A DNA stretch of 64,000 nt from positions 1,426,001 to 1,490,000 of the forward strand of contig JAADJZ010000003.1 of the NCBI GenBank assembly GCA_011032825.1, read 5' to 3'. The stretch comes from Massariosphaeria phaeospora. Its lineage: Eukaryota > Ascomycota > Dothideomycetes > Pleosporales. Under the pieces are notes generated by a model, which was not told the origin of the DNA, did not search any database, and saw nothing but the letters and a program-made list of their open reading frames with translations. Within the stretch, counting starts at the first letter, position 1. Every line of letters starts with the position of its first letter. Shown here in pieces: positions 52,801 to 64,000 of this stretch. The translations under genes were made by a program, and so were the position numbers.

Positions 52801-55240
52801 GCACGAATAGTTAATAGCTTTTAAAACTTAATATAAACTTTATAAGTACTAGGTTATGCTATTTAAATTAACTAATGCTCTAGCTACGTTTTAAGCTCTA
52901 ATTAACAAAGCACTATACAAATACTTAAACATTTTTGTTATAGCGTACTTAGACAACGTATTAATATACTTTAAAAAAACGCTTAAAAAATATTAAAAGC
53001 ATGTTAAAAAAGTGCTACAGAAAATAAAGCAGTATTAGCTACTACTTTACTCAAAAAAGTGTAAATTTCACGTTACAAAAACTAGCTATTTAGAATTTAT
53101 TATTTTAAGAAAAAGTGTGTTTATAGACTTAAAGAAAATCTAGACTGTACAAAAATAGCTAACTTCTAAAATAGTAAAAAACGTGTAGTTTTTCTTAAAA
53201 TTTGCTAACTTTTATTAAAAGTTTATTAAGAATTACTCTAAAACTACGACACTACTTTTAGAAGTTACTAAAAAAAATATAAAATTCAAATAAAGAAAAG
53301 TACAAGAAAAGGCTTTTTAAAAACTTAAAAAAAAGTTTATTACAGCACTAATGCTACAAATGCATAACTTAAAAAAAAAAAAACTTAAGTAGAAACTAAT
53401 ACTTTAGTCTACGCATTAGAAGTAATACTTTTACAGCAATGCAACAATAAAAAATAAAAACTAGTGTTCTACTATTCTAGAAAGTTTTTAAAAGTAAAAC
53501 TTAACTACAACGTTTACAACAAAAAGCTATTAGCAATAATAAACGCTTTTAAATAGTAGAAAGCATAGCTAAAAGAAGCAAGGCACTAGGTACAAGTATA
53601 CTTAAACTACTAAAACTTTACTAGCTTTACTACAACTAAAAAATTAAATAGACAACAAGCTAGATAGGCCGAATTTATAGTAGATTACAATATTAAAATT
53701 TACTATTGCAAAAAAACTAACAATAGAGCTGCAAACGCGCTTAGTCGAAAATTAGATTTTATAAAAACTAACAAACTAGTTACGTACAATCTAGTATTAC
53801 AACAAAACTTAAACAAAACTTTTAAATACAACTAACTACAATTAGCTAAAATAGCTAAAGTTACAAGCATTAAAAAAAAATGCACTAAAAATAAAGCAAA
53901 AACAACTAGCAAAGATAGATAGTTACAAATAATACTTAAGCTATATAGTTTATTTAGAAATTACATGCTTTACAAGCATACAAATACTTAAGAATTAACA
54001 AAATAGTTTAACAAATTTTAAACGAGTACTTAATACTTTATGTACAAAACATAGTTTAAAAAGTAGTAAGCAACTATTTAAATTGTTTAAAAAACAAACT
54101 TAAAAAACATAAGCTTTACAGATTACTTTAACTACTAGAACTACTCGCACGCTTATAAATTAGCGTTACAATAAACGTTATAGTAAAGCTTTTAAAATTG
54201 TTAAAACTTAAATTAGCACGGCTATGCAACTCGATCTTAGTAATTGTATATTAATTAACTAAAAAATTACATTTTGTACTAACAGAAAAATTAATTATAG
54301 TAGAAAAAATAGCTTACAAAGTTACAAAAACACTCGTTGCTAATTACAAATTGCTAAAACAATTTATTACAAATAAAAACAAGCTGTTTACATTAAAGTT
54401 TTAGAATACGTTCTTAGCTTAGTTAAAAGTTGCAAAAAAGCTATTAACTAGTTTTCACTCGCAAACAAATAGCTAGACAAAACAAATAAACTAAACGCTA
54501 AAATAGTATCTACAAATGTACACTAACAAGCTATAAAACAACTAAGTTAAACTTTTACTAACAGCACAATTAGTTTATAATAGTACAAAGTTTACAACTA
54601 TAAAACACTTGCTATACTACGCAAATTATAAATATAAGCTAGTAGCTTATTAAAATCTAAAAAATATTAAAAGCATCTTGCTAGCAGCAAATAATAAAGC
54701 TTTTAAAATGCAAAAATTATACAACAAATTAAGCTAACAAATTGCTTAAAGAAACTTTACAACAGCTAAGTTAGCAAATTAAAAAAAGCTTAAAAAACTA
54801 ACTTTTAAAAAAAGAAATAGAGTTTTTCTTTTACTAAAAAATCTAAAAACTAAACAATTATGCAACAAGTTAAACAACTTTTAAATAAAACTATTTAAAA
54901 TTTTAAAAGTTAAAAGACTTGTATTATTTAAACTACAGCTACTTACAAGCATGCGCATATATTTAGTTTTTTACAAATTACTTTTTAAACTAGCACTACT
55001 AAACGCCGAAGTAGCAACTAATATTAAACTTAAAAATAAAAAGTACAAAGTTAAAGAAGTTAAAGACTTACAAAAATTTAAAAGTAAGTAAAAATACTTA
55101 GTTAAATAGCAAAAATAGCTAAAAAGCTAAAATATATAAAAACTAATATAGAATTTTACAAACTACAAAGAACTAGTGCGAACATATTACTAGCAAAATT
55201 TAAAAGCAAGAAATCCAAGTTCTCTAAAAAAGTAAAAAGG
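49850..55240 (+). pseudogene. Degenerate gag-pol of chromovirus G1b
   Basis: Gag starts near 49850 (ATG decayed to ATA). A first knuckle lies at about 50770-50812 with two Cys changed to Tyr, and a second at about 51030-51072 with His changed to Tyr. RT spans about 52240-53300; its catalytic box at 52946-52957 reads YLDN, second Asp lost. RNase H to integrase covers about 53390-54900, and the SFHSQTN block (54449) shows the integrase Glu changed to Lys. The chromodomain at about 55032-55175 has Trp codons turned into stops (YLVK followed by TAG). This is the most readable copy of the family and orients the two minus-strand relatives. Confidence 0.85.
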
Positions 55241-55980
55241 TTAAAAAAAAAAAAGCAAGAAAAGATAAGTTAGTTTGTAACTAGCTTAAGTTAGCTAAGA
55301 ATAGTTTGAATAGTAGTAGTATAGAACTATTAGTAGAAGCTATACTCTTAGAATCGATAGCAGCGCCAAACTGCGCAGCTTCTAGTTTTTTTAATTTTTC
55401 AATAGCAACCTACTTATTAGCAAAACGCTAATTCTTTTTTATTTTAGTAATAGAAAGCTTTACTCGAAAAGTAGCAGCACGAGACTTAGCTGCAAACACT
55501 AGCTAAGCAGCTTAGATTCGCGCAAACAGCACTTGTTGTTTAGCTAACAAAAGCTAATGTTGCAAGTTGCAACGCTTTTGTTGAAAAGCTGCTTACTTTT
55601 TTTTTGTTAGAGCGAAACTATAGAGCGCACTAAACTAAAAGCATTTAGCACACTTATTTAACAAGAGATTAACTAGGCACTTTAGATTTTCTTTAGAACA
55701 ACAGCTAAAAGAAGCAAGCATTTTTAAACTAGTTTTACAAATTTAAGCAACTTGATTGTAACAATAGCGAGTTAACTTAAAACACGAATCTACAGAAAGC
55801 AAAAACTTAAGCATAGTTAAACTTATAAACTTGAAAAATTACAAAAAAAAGCTACGACACAACGAGAATTAGAGTTAACCTACTTTTATACAAAACAGCA
55901 TTTTTAATGTAAAGCACAAAACAAACTAGCACAGCATAGTAAAACAGCTAGTAAAACGATATTTTTGAAAAAAGAAATAA
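55241..55980 (+). other. Variable 3' internal region of G1b
   Basis: This lies between the chromodomain and the 3' LTR. The first ~90 bp and last ~190 bp match G1a and G1c, but the middle (about 55330-55720) is strongly diverged from both. It is Lys/Ala-rich where readable, perhaps a tail of the polyprotein. Confidence 0.55.
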
Positions 55981-56485
55981 TGTTATAAACAAAGACAATA
56001 CTAGGTATTGTAAACTAAGCAACAACGCAAAAAAGTTGTTAAAACTTGCAAGTTTGTAAAACGAAAGTATAGCAATGCGCGAAGCAGAATTAAGTTAGCA
56101 GTTACGTAATAGTAATTAGTGCGATTAGAGCTTTAGCGAACTAAGTACGCTAAGCAACAAGCGCTTAGCTAACCTAAAGCGCTTAGCAACTAAGCACACT
56201 AAGCAAACTAAGTAGAACGCTTTTAGCAAAGAATTATAAAACTATATAGATTAGCAGAACTTTCTTTACAATTTGAATTCTTTGTAGTTAACTCTTTTAA
56301 GTACATTTTATACATAGATTAAATCTATAGGCAACAAATTATTACTTTGTTATTCTATTTAAAATAGAATTGAGATTGTTTTTTTACGTTGTTCTTAAGC
56401 TTTTTCGAATACAGAATAATTTCTTAGGCGAAATCTTCGAGTTCGATCAACGAGTACCTTTGGTAAGAAAAAACCTTTGATAACA
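55981..56485 (+). repeat. 3' LTR of G1b
   Basis: TGTTATAAAC...GATAACA, 505 bp, same length as the 5' LTR. The differences between the two include C/T and G/A changes and independent decay of the TGTTAC end to TGTTAT. Confidence 0.92.
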
Positions 56486-56490
56486 CTATG

Positions 56491-56861
56491 TATAAAATGT
56501 ACTTAAAAGAGTTAACTACAAAGAATCTAAATTGTAAAAGAAATTCTACTAATCTATATAGTTCTATAATTCTTTGCTAAAAGCGTTTTGCTTTGCTTGC
56601 TTAGTATGCTTAGCTTAAGCGCTCTAAGCACTTTAAGCGTAGTTCTACTTAGTTTACTAAAACTAAGCGTTATTTTGCTTAGTTTACTAAAACTAAGCGT
56701 TATTTTGCTTAGTTTGCTAAGACTAAGCGCTGTTACGTAGCTGCTAACTTAATTCTGCTTCGCGCGTTTTCGTACTTTTATCTTGCAAATCTACGAGCTC
56801 TAACAACTTTTTTACGTTGTTGCTTAGTTTACAATACCTAGTATTATCTTTGTTTATAATA
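56491..56861 (-). repeat. Inner part of the G1c 3' LTR, with three tandem hairpin units
   Basis: This continues the LTR broken at 49304. Around 56637-56730 it has three ~30-bp units of the form gcgttattttgcttagttt followed by (a/g)ctaa(a/g)actaa, one more than the solo LTR at 47455. It terminates tttataata at 56861. Confidence 0.88.
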
Positions 56862-59800
56862 TTATCTTTTTCTTTAAGAATATCGTTCTAATAGCTGTTT
56901 TACTATGCTGTGCTAGTTTCTTTTGTACTTTGCATCAAAAGTACTATTTCGTATAAAAGTAAGTTAACCTCAATTCTCGTCGTGTCGTAGCTTTTTTTTG
57001 TATTTATTTTTATTTTTAAGTTTAACTATGCCTAAGGCTTCTTTTCTTTCTATTACTTTAGTAGGCAAATTAACTCGTTGTTGTTACAAACAAATTGCTT
57101 AAATTTGCAAACGCAATTGTAAAATGCTAGATCTTTGTAGTTGTTGCTTAAAGAAAAGTTTTTAGTGCCTAGTAAAAGCGTTGTCTAAAAAGTATGCTAA
57201 GTATTTGAGCTCTAGTGCTTCGTGTAGGCTTGCGCTGTTTTTTAAAAAGTAAACTACGCTTTAGCAAAAGCAACGCAACCTACGTTATTAGCTTTTTGTA
57301 GTAGAAAATTAAGCTGCTGCACTTCGTGCTAAGCTTTTTGCTATAGAAATAAAAAAGCACGTTCGTTTATCTCAAAAGTAAATTGCAACTAAAAAGTTAA
57401 AACGAGCTAACTAAGAGGTTGCGTACTCTAGTGCTTTTGCAAGTTCTAAAAGTATAGTTTCTACTAATAGTTCTGCACTACTACTACTTAAAACTTTTTT
57501 AACTAACTTAAGCTAGTTACAAACTAACTCGTTTCTTCTCGCTTTTTTTTCTTTTAACTTTTTCGCTTTTTTAAAGAACTTAAATTCTTTGCTTTTAAAT
57601 TATGCTAGTAATATATTTGCACTAGTTTCTTGCAGTTTGTAAAATTTTGTATTAGTTTTTATGTATTTTAGCTTTTTAGCTATTTTTGCTATTTAACTAA
57701 GTATTTTTACTTACTTTTAAATTTTTGTAAGTCTTTAACTTCTTTAACTTTGTACTTTCTATTTTTAAGTTTAATATTAGTTGCTACTTTAGCGTTTAGT
57801 AGTGCTAGTTTAAAAAGTAATTTGTAAAAAACTAAATGTATGCGCATGCTTGTAAGTAGCTGTAGTTTAAATAATACAAGTCTTTTAACTTTTAAAATTT
57901 TAAATAGTTTTATTTAAAAGTTGTTTAACTTGTTGCATAATTGTTTAGTTTTTAGATTTTTTAGTAAAAGAAAAACTCTATTTTTTTTTTTAAAAGTTGG
58001 TTTTTTAAGCTTTTTTTTATTTGCTAACTTAGCTGTTGTAAAGTTTCTTTAAGCAATTCGTTAGCTTAATTTATTGTATAATTTTTGCATTTTAAAAGCC
58101 TTGTTGTTCGCTGCTAGCAAAATGCTTTTAATATTCTTTAAATTTTAATAAGCTACTAACTTATATTTATAATTTGCGTAGTATAGCAATTGTTTTGTAG
58201 TTGTAAACTTTAAACTATTGTAAGCTAATTATGCTGTTAGTAAAAGTTTAACTTAGTTGTTTTGCAACTTGTTAGCGTACATTTGTAGATATTGTTTTAG
58301 CATTTAGTTTATTCGTTTTGTCTAGCCGTTTGTTTGCGAGTAAAAGCTAGTTAATAGTTTCTTTGCAACTTCTAACTAGGCTAAAAACGTGTTTTAAAAC
58401 TTTAATATAAACAGCTTGTTTTTATTTGTAACATACTGTTTTAGCAATTTGTTATTAAAAACAAGTGTTTTTGTAACCTCGTAAGCTATTTTTTTTGCTA
58501 TAATTAATTTTTCTGTTAGTACAAAATGTAATGTTTTAGTTAATTAATTTACAATTACCAAGATCGAGTTGCATAGCTATGCTAATTTAAGTTTTAACAA
58601 TTTTAAAAGCTTTACTATAAAATTTATTGTAACGCTAATTTATAAGCGTACAAGTAGTTTTAGCAGTTAAAGTAATTCGTAAAGCTTATGTTTTTTAAGT
58701 TTGTTTTTTAAACAATTTAAATAGTTGCTTATTGCTTTTTAAACTATGTTTTGTACGTAGAGCATTAAGTACTCGTTTAAAATTTGTTAAACTATTTTGT
58801 TAATTTTTAAGTGTTTATATGCTTGTAAAGCATGTAATTTTTAAATAAGCTATATAGCTTAAGTGTTGTTTGTAACTATCTATTTTTGCTAGTTATTTTT
58901 GCTTTATTTTTAGTGCATTCTTTTTTTAATGCTTGTAACTTTAGCTATTTTAGCTAATTGTAGTTAGTTGTATTTAAAAGTTTTGTTTAAGTTTTGTTGT
59001 AATACTAGATTGTACGTAACTAGTTTGTTAGTTTTTATAAAATCTAATTTTCGACTAAGCGCGTTTGCAGCTCTATTGTTAGTTTTTTTGCAATAGTAAA
59101 TTTTAATATTGTAATCTACTATAAATTCGGCCTATCTAGCTTGTTGTCTATTTAATTTTTTAGTTGTAGTAAAGCTAGTAAAGTTTTAGTAGTTTAAGTA
59201 CACTTGTACTTAATGCCTTGCTTTTTTGAGCTATGCTTTTTATTATTTAAAAGCGTTTATTATTGCTAATAGCTTCTTGTTGTAAGCGTTGTAGTTAAGT
59301 TTTACTTTTAAAAACTTTCTAGAATAGTAAAACACTAGTTTTTATTTCTTATTGTTGCATTGCTGTAAAAGTATTACTTTTAATGCGTAGTCTAAAGCAT
59401 TAGTTTTTACTTAAGTTTTTTTTTTAGGTTGTGCATCTATAGCATTAGTGCTGTAGTAAACTTTTTTCTAAGTTCTTAAAACGCTTGTTTTTAAACTTTT
59501 GTTTATTTGAACTTTTTATTTTTTTTTGTAACTTTTAAAAGCAGTGTCGTAGTCTTAAAGTAATCTTTAATAAACTTTTAATAAAAGTTAGCAAATTCTA
59601 AAAAAAACTGCATATTTTTTACTATTTTAAAAGTTAGCTACTTTTGTATACTCTAGATTTGCTTTAAGTTTATAAACATACTTTCTTTTAAAATAATAAA
59701 TTCTAGATACTTAGTTTTTGTAACGTGAAATTTATACTTTTTTAAGTAAAGTAGTAGCTAGTACTGCTTTATCTTTTGTAGCACTTTTTAACATGTTTTT

Positions 59801-62800
59801 AATGTTTTTCAAATGTTTTTTTAGAGTATATCAATACGTCGTTTAAGTACGCTATAACAAAAATGTTTAAGTATTTGTATAGTACTTTGTTAATTAAGGC
59901 TTAAAACGTAACTAAGGCATTAGTTAATTTAAATAGCATAACTTAGTACTTATAGAGTTTATATTTAGTTTTAAAAGCTATTAACTATTTGTGCTTTTTT
60001 GCAATTTTAATGCAATAGTATTCGTTTCGTACGTTAAGTTTTGTAATTTATTTTACTTTTTAAAGTTAATCTATAAGCTTGTAAATAAGCGGTAGTAAGT
60101 ATTTGTTTTTTTGTGTAACGTTGTTAAGCTGTTAATAGTTTACGCATAGTTTTAATTCTTTGTTTTTTTTAAGTACAAACAATATTAGCGAAGCTATTAA
60201 ACTTTTACTTAGTTGTATGTATTCTCGCTAGATATTTCTTTAAATATATTTTTTTAATTTTTTTTGCTAGTTGTAAGTTAGAAAATACATTAGTTTTAGT
60301 TGCAGTTTTGTTCTTTTCTTAGGAATAATTTTGTAATTTTATTTTTAGTAGTCTACTAAGTTGTGCTATTTGTTTTTTTTAAAAAAACTTTTAAACTTTG
60401 CTTAGTATTTAGTAGAGAAGTTTTTAAACTCTTTTTTTATTTTTTAAAAAAGTTAGATTGTAGTTTGTTTACTTTTAAAAGCGCAACTTGTTGTATCTAT
60501 ATAACGTTTATTTACTAAAAGTTTTTTTTACAGATTCTTGCAATTTTATAAAGTGCAATAAAACTAATTCTTTTAACTTTAAGTAAGTTTTAAATTGTTA
60601 ATTTATTTTATTGTACTATAGCAACTTTCTTTTTAAGCCTTTGGCTGCGTGTTGTTTCGTTTTTTTAATTAATATTAAAGTTGTGTTTTTGTAGCTAGTT
60701 GTACCTAATATACATATTAAAACTTTTAAAGTTTATAATATTAATACACTATTAATGCTTAATGCTTGCAATTTCTAACTTAACTTTTTAAGTTTTTAAG
60801 TTAATTAAATTGTTTCTATATTCTAGTAGTTGTTCGTTAGCTAACACTTTTTGTATTAGTTAATTTTTAACTTAGTAAAGTATTCTGTTTTTTTTTTTTT
60901 ATTCTAAGAAAACTAATGTTTAAGCAGCTTTGCTATTAAGTAGTGTAGTAAGCTTTTAGCTTGCAACTTTTGCTTTTACTTTTATGTAGTTTTGTTTTAG
61001 TTGCGTTTTTTATACGCTTTGTATAGTTGTGCTAAAAGCACTTTTACTAGCCTAACTATAAGTCTAGTAGCTTACTAGTTTTTTGTTAAAAAAGCTTTTA
61101 AAGCTTATTTTTTTAGAATATTTTATTGCTCGTAGTAGTTGCATTTGTTAGCGAAGCATTTTTAAAGCTTTAAAAATTTGTTGTAAGTTTAGTTTTTAAA
61201 ATTTTATTTTGTTGTATTTTTTTTATAGCTTATAGATAGTGCATTTTTTAGTGCAAAAAAGCTAACGTGCTTTTTTACACGTGTTGTAATTTTCTACGCA
61301 TAATTTGTTGTTATATTTTAAGTAGTTTTTGTTTTTTAAATTTATAAGCTACTATTTTATAATATGCTTACATAACTAGTGTGTTTAATATTTTTTATTA
61401 TAATACTACGCTTATTTGCAGCTACTACTGTAGTTTTTTAACTAGTTGTCGTAGTTGTGTACATAACACTTTGTTACTATATATTTACTATTTTTAAGTA
61501 AAACGTGTAATAGTAGTTCTAGCTATTGCTAAGTAAAAATTCTATTATTTGCGTAGTATACATAGTTCTTTTTGTTGTACTAATACTAAACTAAGTTTTT
61601 GTAATTGTTCTAATTAGCAAATTAAATTTTTTTTTTTTAGTTCTTGTTGTGCTATTGCTGCGTTTGCAACTTTTTATTTTTATAGTTCTTTAATTTAAAG
61701 CGCATAGAACTTTTTTTTACAATACTAAGTAATATAGTTTTTTAATTACACATCTAGCATTTGTAGTTTTATAGTTGTCTATTAATTTTTTAAACTTGTA
61801 AAGTTAATAGTTTTTTGTTGTTTTTGTTTTTTAGTTTTGTAAAGTCTTTAAGACTTTCTATTTAAACTTAACTAATTTTTAATTCTTCGAAGTTTTTTAG
61901 ATATAGTGTAGCTACTTGCTGTAGTTAAACTATAGCAATAGTAATAGCTTGTGCGCTTACTACTTGCTATTGTATTTTTAAGTAGTTTTTACAAAAGTGT
62001 TTTACTTTGCTATATTAAAAACATGCTTTGTTGTTGTAAAGCTTTTATTGTTTTTTTTTAGATACTTCGTTCTAAAGTTGTTGCTTTGTTAAAGTAGTAT
62101 TCTTTTTAGTAAACTACTTTCGTAGTAGCTTGTTATTCTAAATTTGTTTAATGCTGTCAATATCTATTAAGTTGTAATAATAGATTTTTTTAATCGTAGT
62201 TACTAGGCGTATGTATAGTTTTATAGTAAACTTGCGTTTTTACTATTATTGCTATAGTTAGTTGTTAATTTATACTATAGTTTTAATTAACTCGTTAAGT
62301 GCCTTAAGTTTTTTGTTTTAACTAATTTTGTTTTTTACGTGTTTTTTTAACTTTGCGTAGTAAAACTTGCATAAGCTGCGTTTTTCTACGTTGTTTACTT
62401 TAGCCTAAATTCTTTTAAATTTAGTTGTGTATTTGCTTGCAAACTTTTTTTATTGTAGTAGTGTAAGTTTCTTTTTGCTTGCTATGTTTTATTTACTTTT
62501 TTGTAAATTAAATAAAGCTTTTTCTTAAACAATTTTTAGCTTGTAAAAATGCGTTGCGTGTTTTGCTTTATTTTTTTTATATTATTACAGTTAATGTAGT
62601 TGTTTGCGTATAGCTAAAACTATTTTGCTACGTTGTTTTTTATATGCATTCTAGCTGCAAAGATTTTATTTTACTTAGTTAAAAAGCTTGTTGCATAATA
62701 TCTGCAGTAGATGTCGATACTTGTAAAAAATAATTGTAAAGTTTTTTTTTGTTTACTATATTTTTCTAGAGACAGTGCTTTCGCAGCACTACTAGTTCTT

Positions 62801-62982
62801 TAACTTTTCAAAATTTTAACTGTTTCTAATAGTTTGCTAATTTGCTTGCTTATTTATTGTATATAGTTAGCTTGCTTTGCTAGTACTATTGCTATAGTGC
62901 GTGTTAGTACTTTTGCACTACTTTTGCTTAAGCTTGCTAAAGTTTTTATATTGTTTTAGTTTTAAACCTAAAGTAGTTAAAG
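56862..62982 (-). pseudogene. Degenerate gag-pol of chromovirus G1c
   Basis: The order is the same as G1b, read on the minus strand: gag (about 62900-61200), RT with catalytic box YLND at 59849-59838 (first Asp lost), RNase H and integrase (about 59400-58000), chromodomain (about 57780-57570), variable tail (57460-56862). The site corresponding to the Fot-C1 insertion in G1a is uninterrupted near 61806. Stops are mostly TAA/TAG. No domain is open. Confidence 0.82.
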
Positions 62983-63427
62983 TGTTATTAGAAGTGTTTT
63001 TTTACTAAAGGTTTTTGCAATTGGACTTGAAAATTCTGCCTAAGAAATTGTTCTATGTTCGAAAAGCTTAATAACAACAAAAGAAACAATTTAATTTTAA
63101 TTTTAAATAGAATAACAAAGTAACAATCTATTGCCTATAGATCTAATCTATGTATAAAATGTACTTAGAAAAGTTAACTACAAAGAATTAAAATTGTAAA
63201 AGAAATTCTACTAATTTATATAGCTCTATAATTCTTTGCTAAAAGCGTTTTACTTAGTTTGCTTAGTGCTAAAACTACTAAGCGTGCTAAGCACGTTACG
63301 TAATTCTTGCTTACTTAACTTTGCTTTGCGCATTGTTGTACTTTCGTTTTGCGTACTAGCAAGCTCTAACAACTTTTCTACGTCGTTAATTAGTTTACGA
63401 TACCTAGTATCGTTTTTATTTGTAACA
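62983..63427 (-). repeat. 5' LTR of G1c
   Basis: 445 bp with plus-strand ends tgttattagaag and tttgtaaca. It is shorter than its relatives because most hairpin units are missing (only one cluster near 63245-63290). Confidence 0.9.
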
Positions 63428-64000
63428 TTTAGCTAAACTTGTAGCTTTTGCCTATTAGCTTTGTTAGAAGTAAAATAATTTTAGAAAATTTGCGTATAAA
63501 CTACCTATAGAAATTTATAAAGTCTACAAAACTTTAGATTTTCTTAACTAAAGTAAGCGCTTTTTATTTAAAAATTACCTATACTTTTTCTAGATCTATA
63601 CTAATATCTTTACTAACTTTGATAATAAAGCTAAAGTACTTAGTTTTTATAACTTTAAACTTTAATTTCTTAATATTAAAGTATAAGCTAGCGTTCTAGA
63701 GTTTATAAAAAAAATTCTTAACTCTTTAGTAGTAATCTCTCTATCTTCTATTATTTTATAGTTTTTTAAGTTTTAGCTATACAAATATAAAATCAAAGCT
63801 TTTTTTATTTTAGAATACAACTTACGTATTTCAATAAAAAAGCTCGTAGGCAATATCTAGCTTCTATTAGAGTAAATAAGTACGTTATTAATATATATAA
63901 AAGCGTTGATATTAATATACGCTATAATAACGTAGTTTATACACTTCTAGAAAGTACTTAGCGCGTTTACTAGCTTAAAAAAGTAGATAGTTTATTTGTA
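63428..64000 (-). mobile_element. Ty3/gypsy reverse transcriptase fragment, fourth family (G4)
   Basis: On the minus strand the RT fingers/palm read AFIYINNVLIYSNRS, in which YxDD (63895-63884) has become YINN. A downstream block reads VKTKYFSFII-like, ISIDLEKV, then SFVDFINFYR-FIRKFSKII, the standard gypsy RT thumb order. It differs from G1, G2 and G3 at most positions. The element leaves the window on the right and abuts the G1c LTR on the left. RIP-type stops are present. Confidence 0.78.

Larger units (their letters stand above)
49305..56485 (+). mobile_element. Ty3/gypsy chromovirus G1b, full length with both LTRs
   Basis: LTRs 49305-49809 and 55981-56485 are 505 bp each. The 5-bp target duplication is ttatg (49300-49304) and ctatg (56486-56490), differing by one C/T. 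The insertion target is the G1c 3' LTR in opposite orientation. Total length is 7181 bp. Internal order is gag, protease, RT, RNase H, integrase, chromodomain, variable 3' region. Confidence 0.95.
49134..63427 (-). mobile_element. Ty3/gypsy chromovirus G1c, full length, its 3' LTR split by G1b
   Basis: The 3' LTR is 49134-49304 plus 56486-56861, the internal region 56862-62982, and the 5' LTR 62983-63427. The split is explained by insertion of G1b (49305-56485). The outer flanks atagt (49129-49133) and tttag (63428-63432) do not match, so a simple insertion is not preserved at this locus. Confidence 0.88.

Noticed and set aside
1..64000. Centromere
   Set aside because: Fungal centromeres can be A+T-rich RIP-mutated repeat blocks like this one, but nothing in the sequence alone distinguishes a centromere from any other heterochromatic TE cluster.

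Overview
The window is a graveyard of transposable elements from a filamentous ascomycete-type fungus, heavily mutated in the manner of repeat-induced point mutation (RIP). Three things point to this. First, the mobile families present are fungal: Fot1/pogo-type DNA transposons with TA target duplications and chromodomain-bearing Ty3/gypsy elements (chromoviruses). Second, repeat copies differ from each other mainly by C/T and G/A transitions. Third, coding frames are saturated with TAA/TAG where the family has Gln or Trp, and DDE, YxDD and CCHC motifs carry Asp-to-Asn, His-to-Tyr, Cys-to-Tyr and Gly-to-Arg changes. I found no intact host gene, rRNA, tRNA or CRISPR array. The species cannot be named from this.

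Layout: 1-1955 is an inverted fragment (gag-protease) of gypsy family G3. 1956-2442 is the tail of a Fot1-like element. 2445-3975 is the chromodomain/integrase end of gypsy family G2, interrupted by a solo LTR. 4030-5826 is a complete Fot1-like element. 5829-8031 is a less mutated stretch with simple and tandem repeats, possibly host intergenic DNA. 8034-9008 is a 5' Fot1-like fragment cut by 9009-19410, a minus-strand chromovirus (G1a) that itself carries two Fot1-like insertions. 19411-21318 holds a Fot fragment and the LTR-gag of G2a. 21909-26596 is a Fot1-like element containing a second type of pogo element and two foldback elements. 27019-27933 is a long-TIR non-autonomous element. 28885-31180 is a plus-strand G3 copy. 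31183-32990 is a Fot1-like element with a nearly perfect 436-bp palindromic foldback insertion. 32990-37401 is a three-layer nest. 37420-39268 is a Fot1-like element. 39271-43790 is G2 pol on the minus strand. 43790-48454 is unidentified DNA hosting a Fot1-like element (45260-47103) and a solo G1 LTR. 48457-49133 is a Fot fragment. 49134-63427 is a minus-strand chromovirus (G1c) whose 3' LTR is split by a plus-strand chromovirus of the same family (G1b, 49305-56485). 63428-64000 is the reverse transcriptase of a fourth gypsy family.

No gene here looks functional. The value of the window is its readable insertion history: target duplications, occupied and empty sites, nested order, and mutations shared between copies. 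The youngest-looking element is the palindrome at 32148-32583. I did not find a convincing new biological system. The best leads are that foldback family, the paired-repeat architecture of the Fot TIRs, the hairpin arrays in the LTRs, and two unidentified segments.
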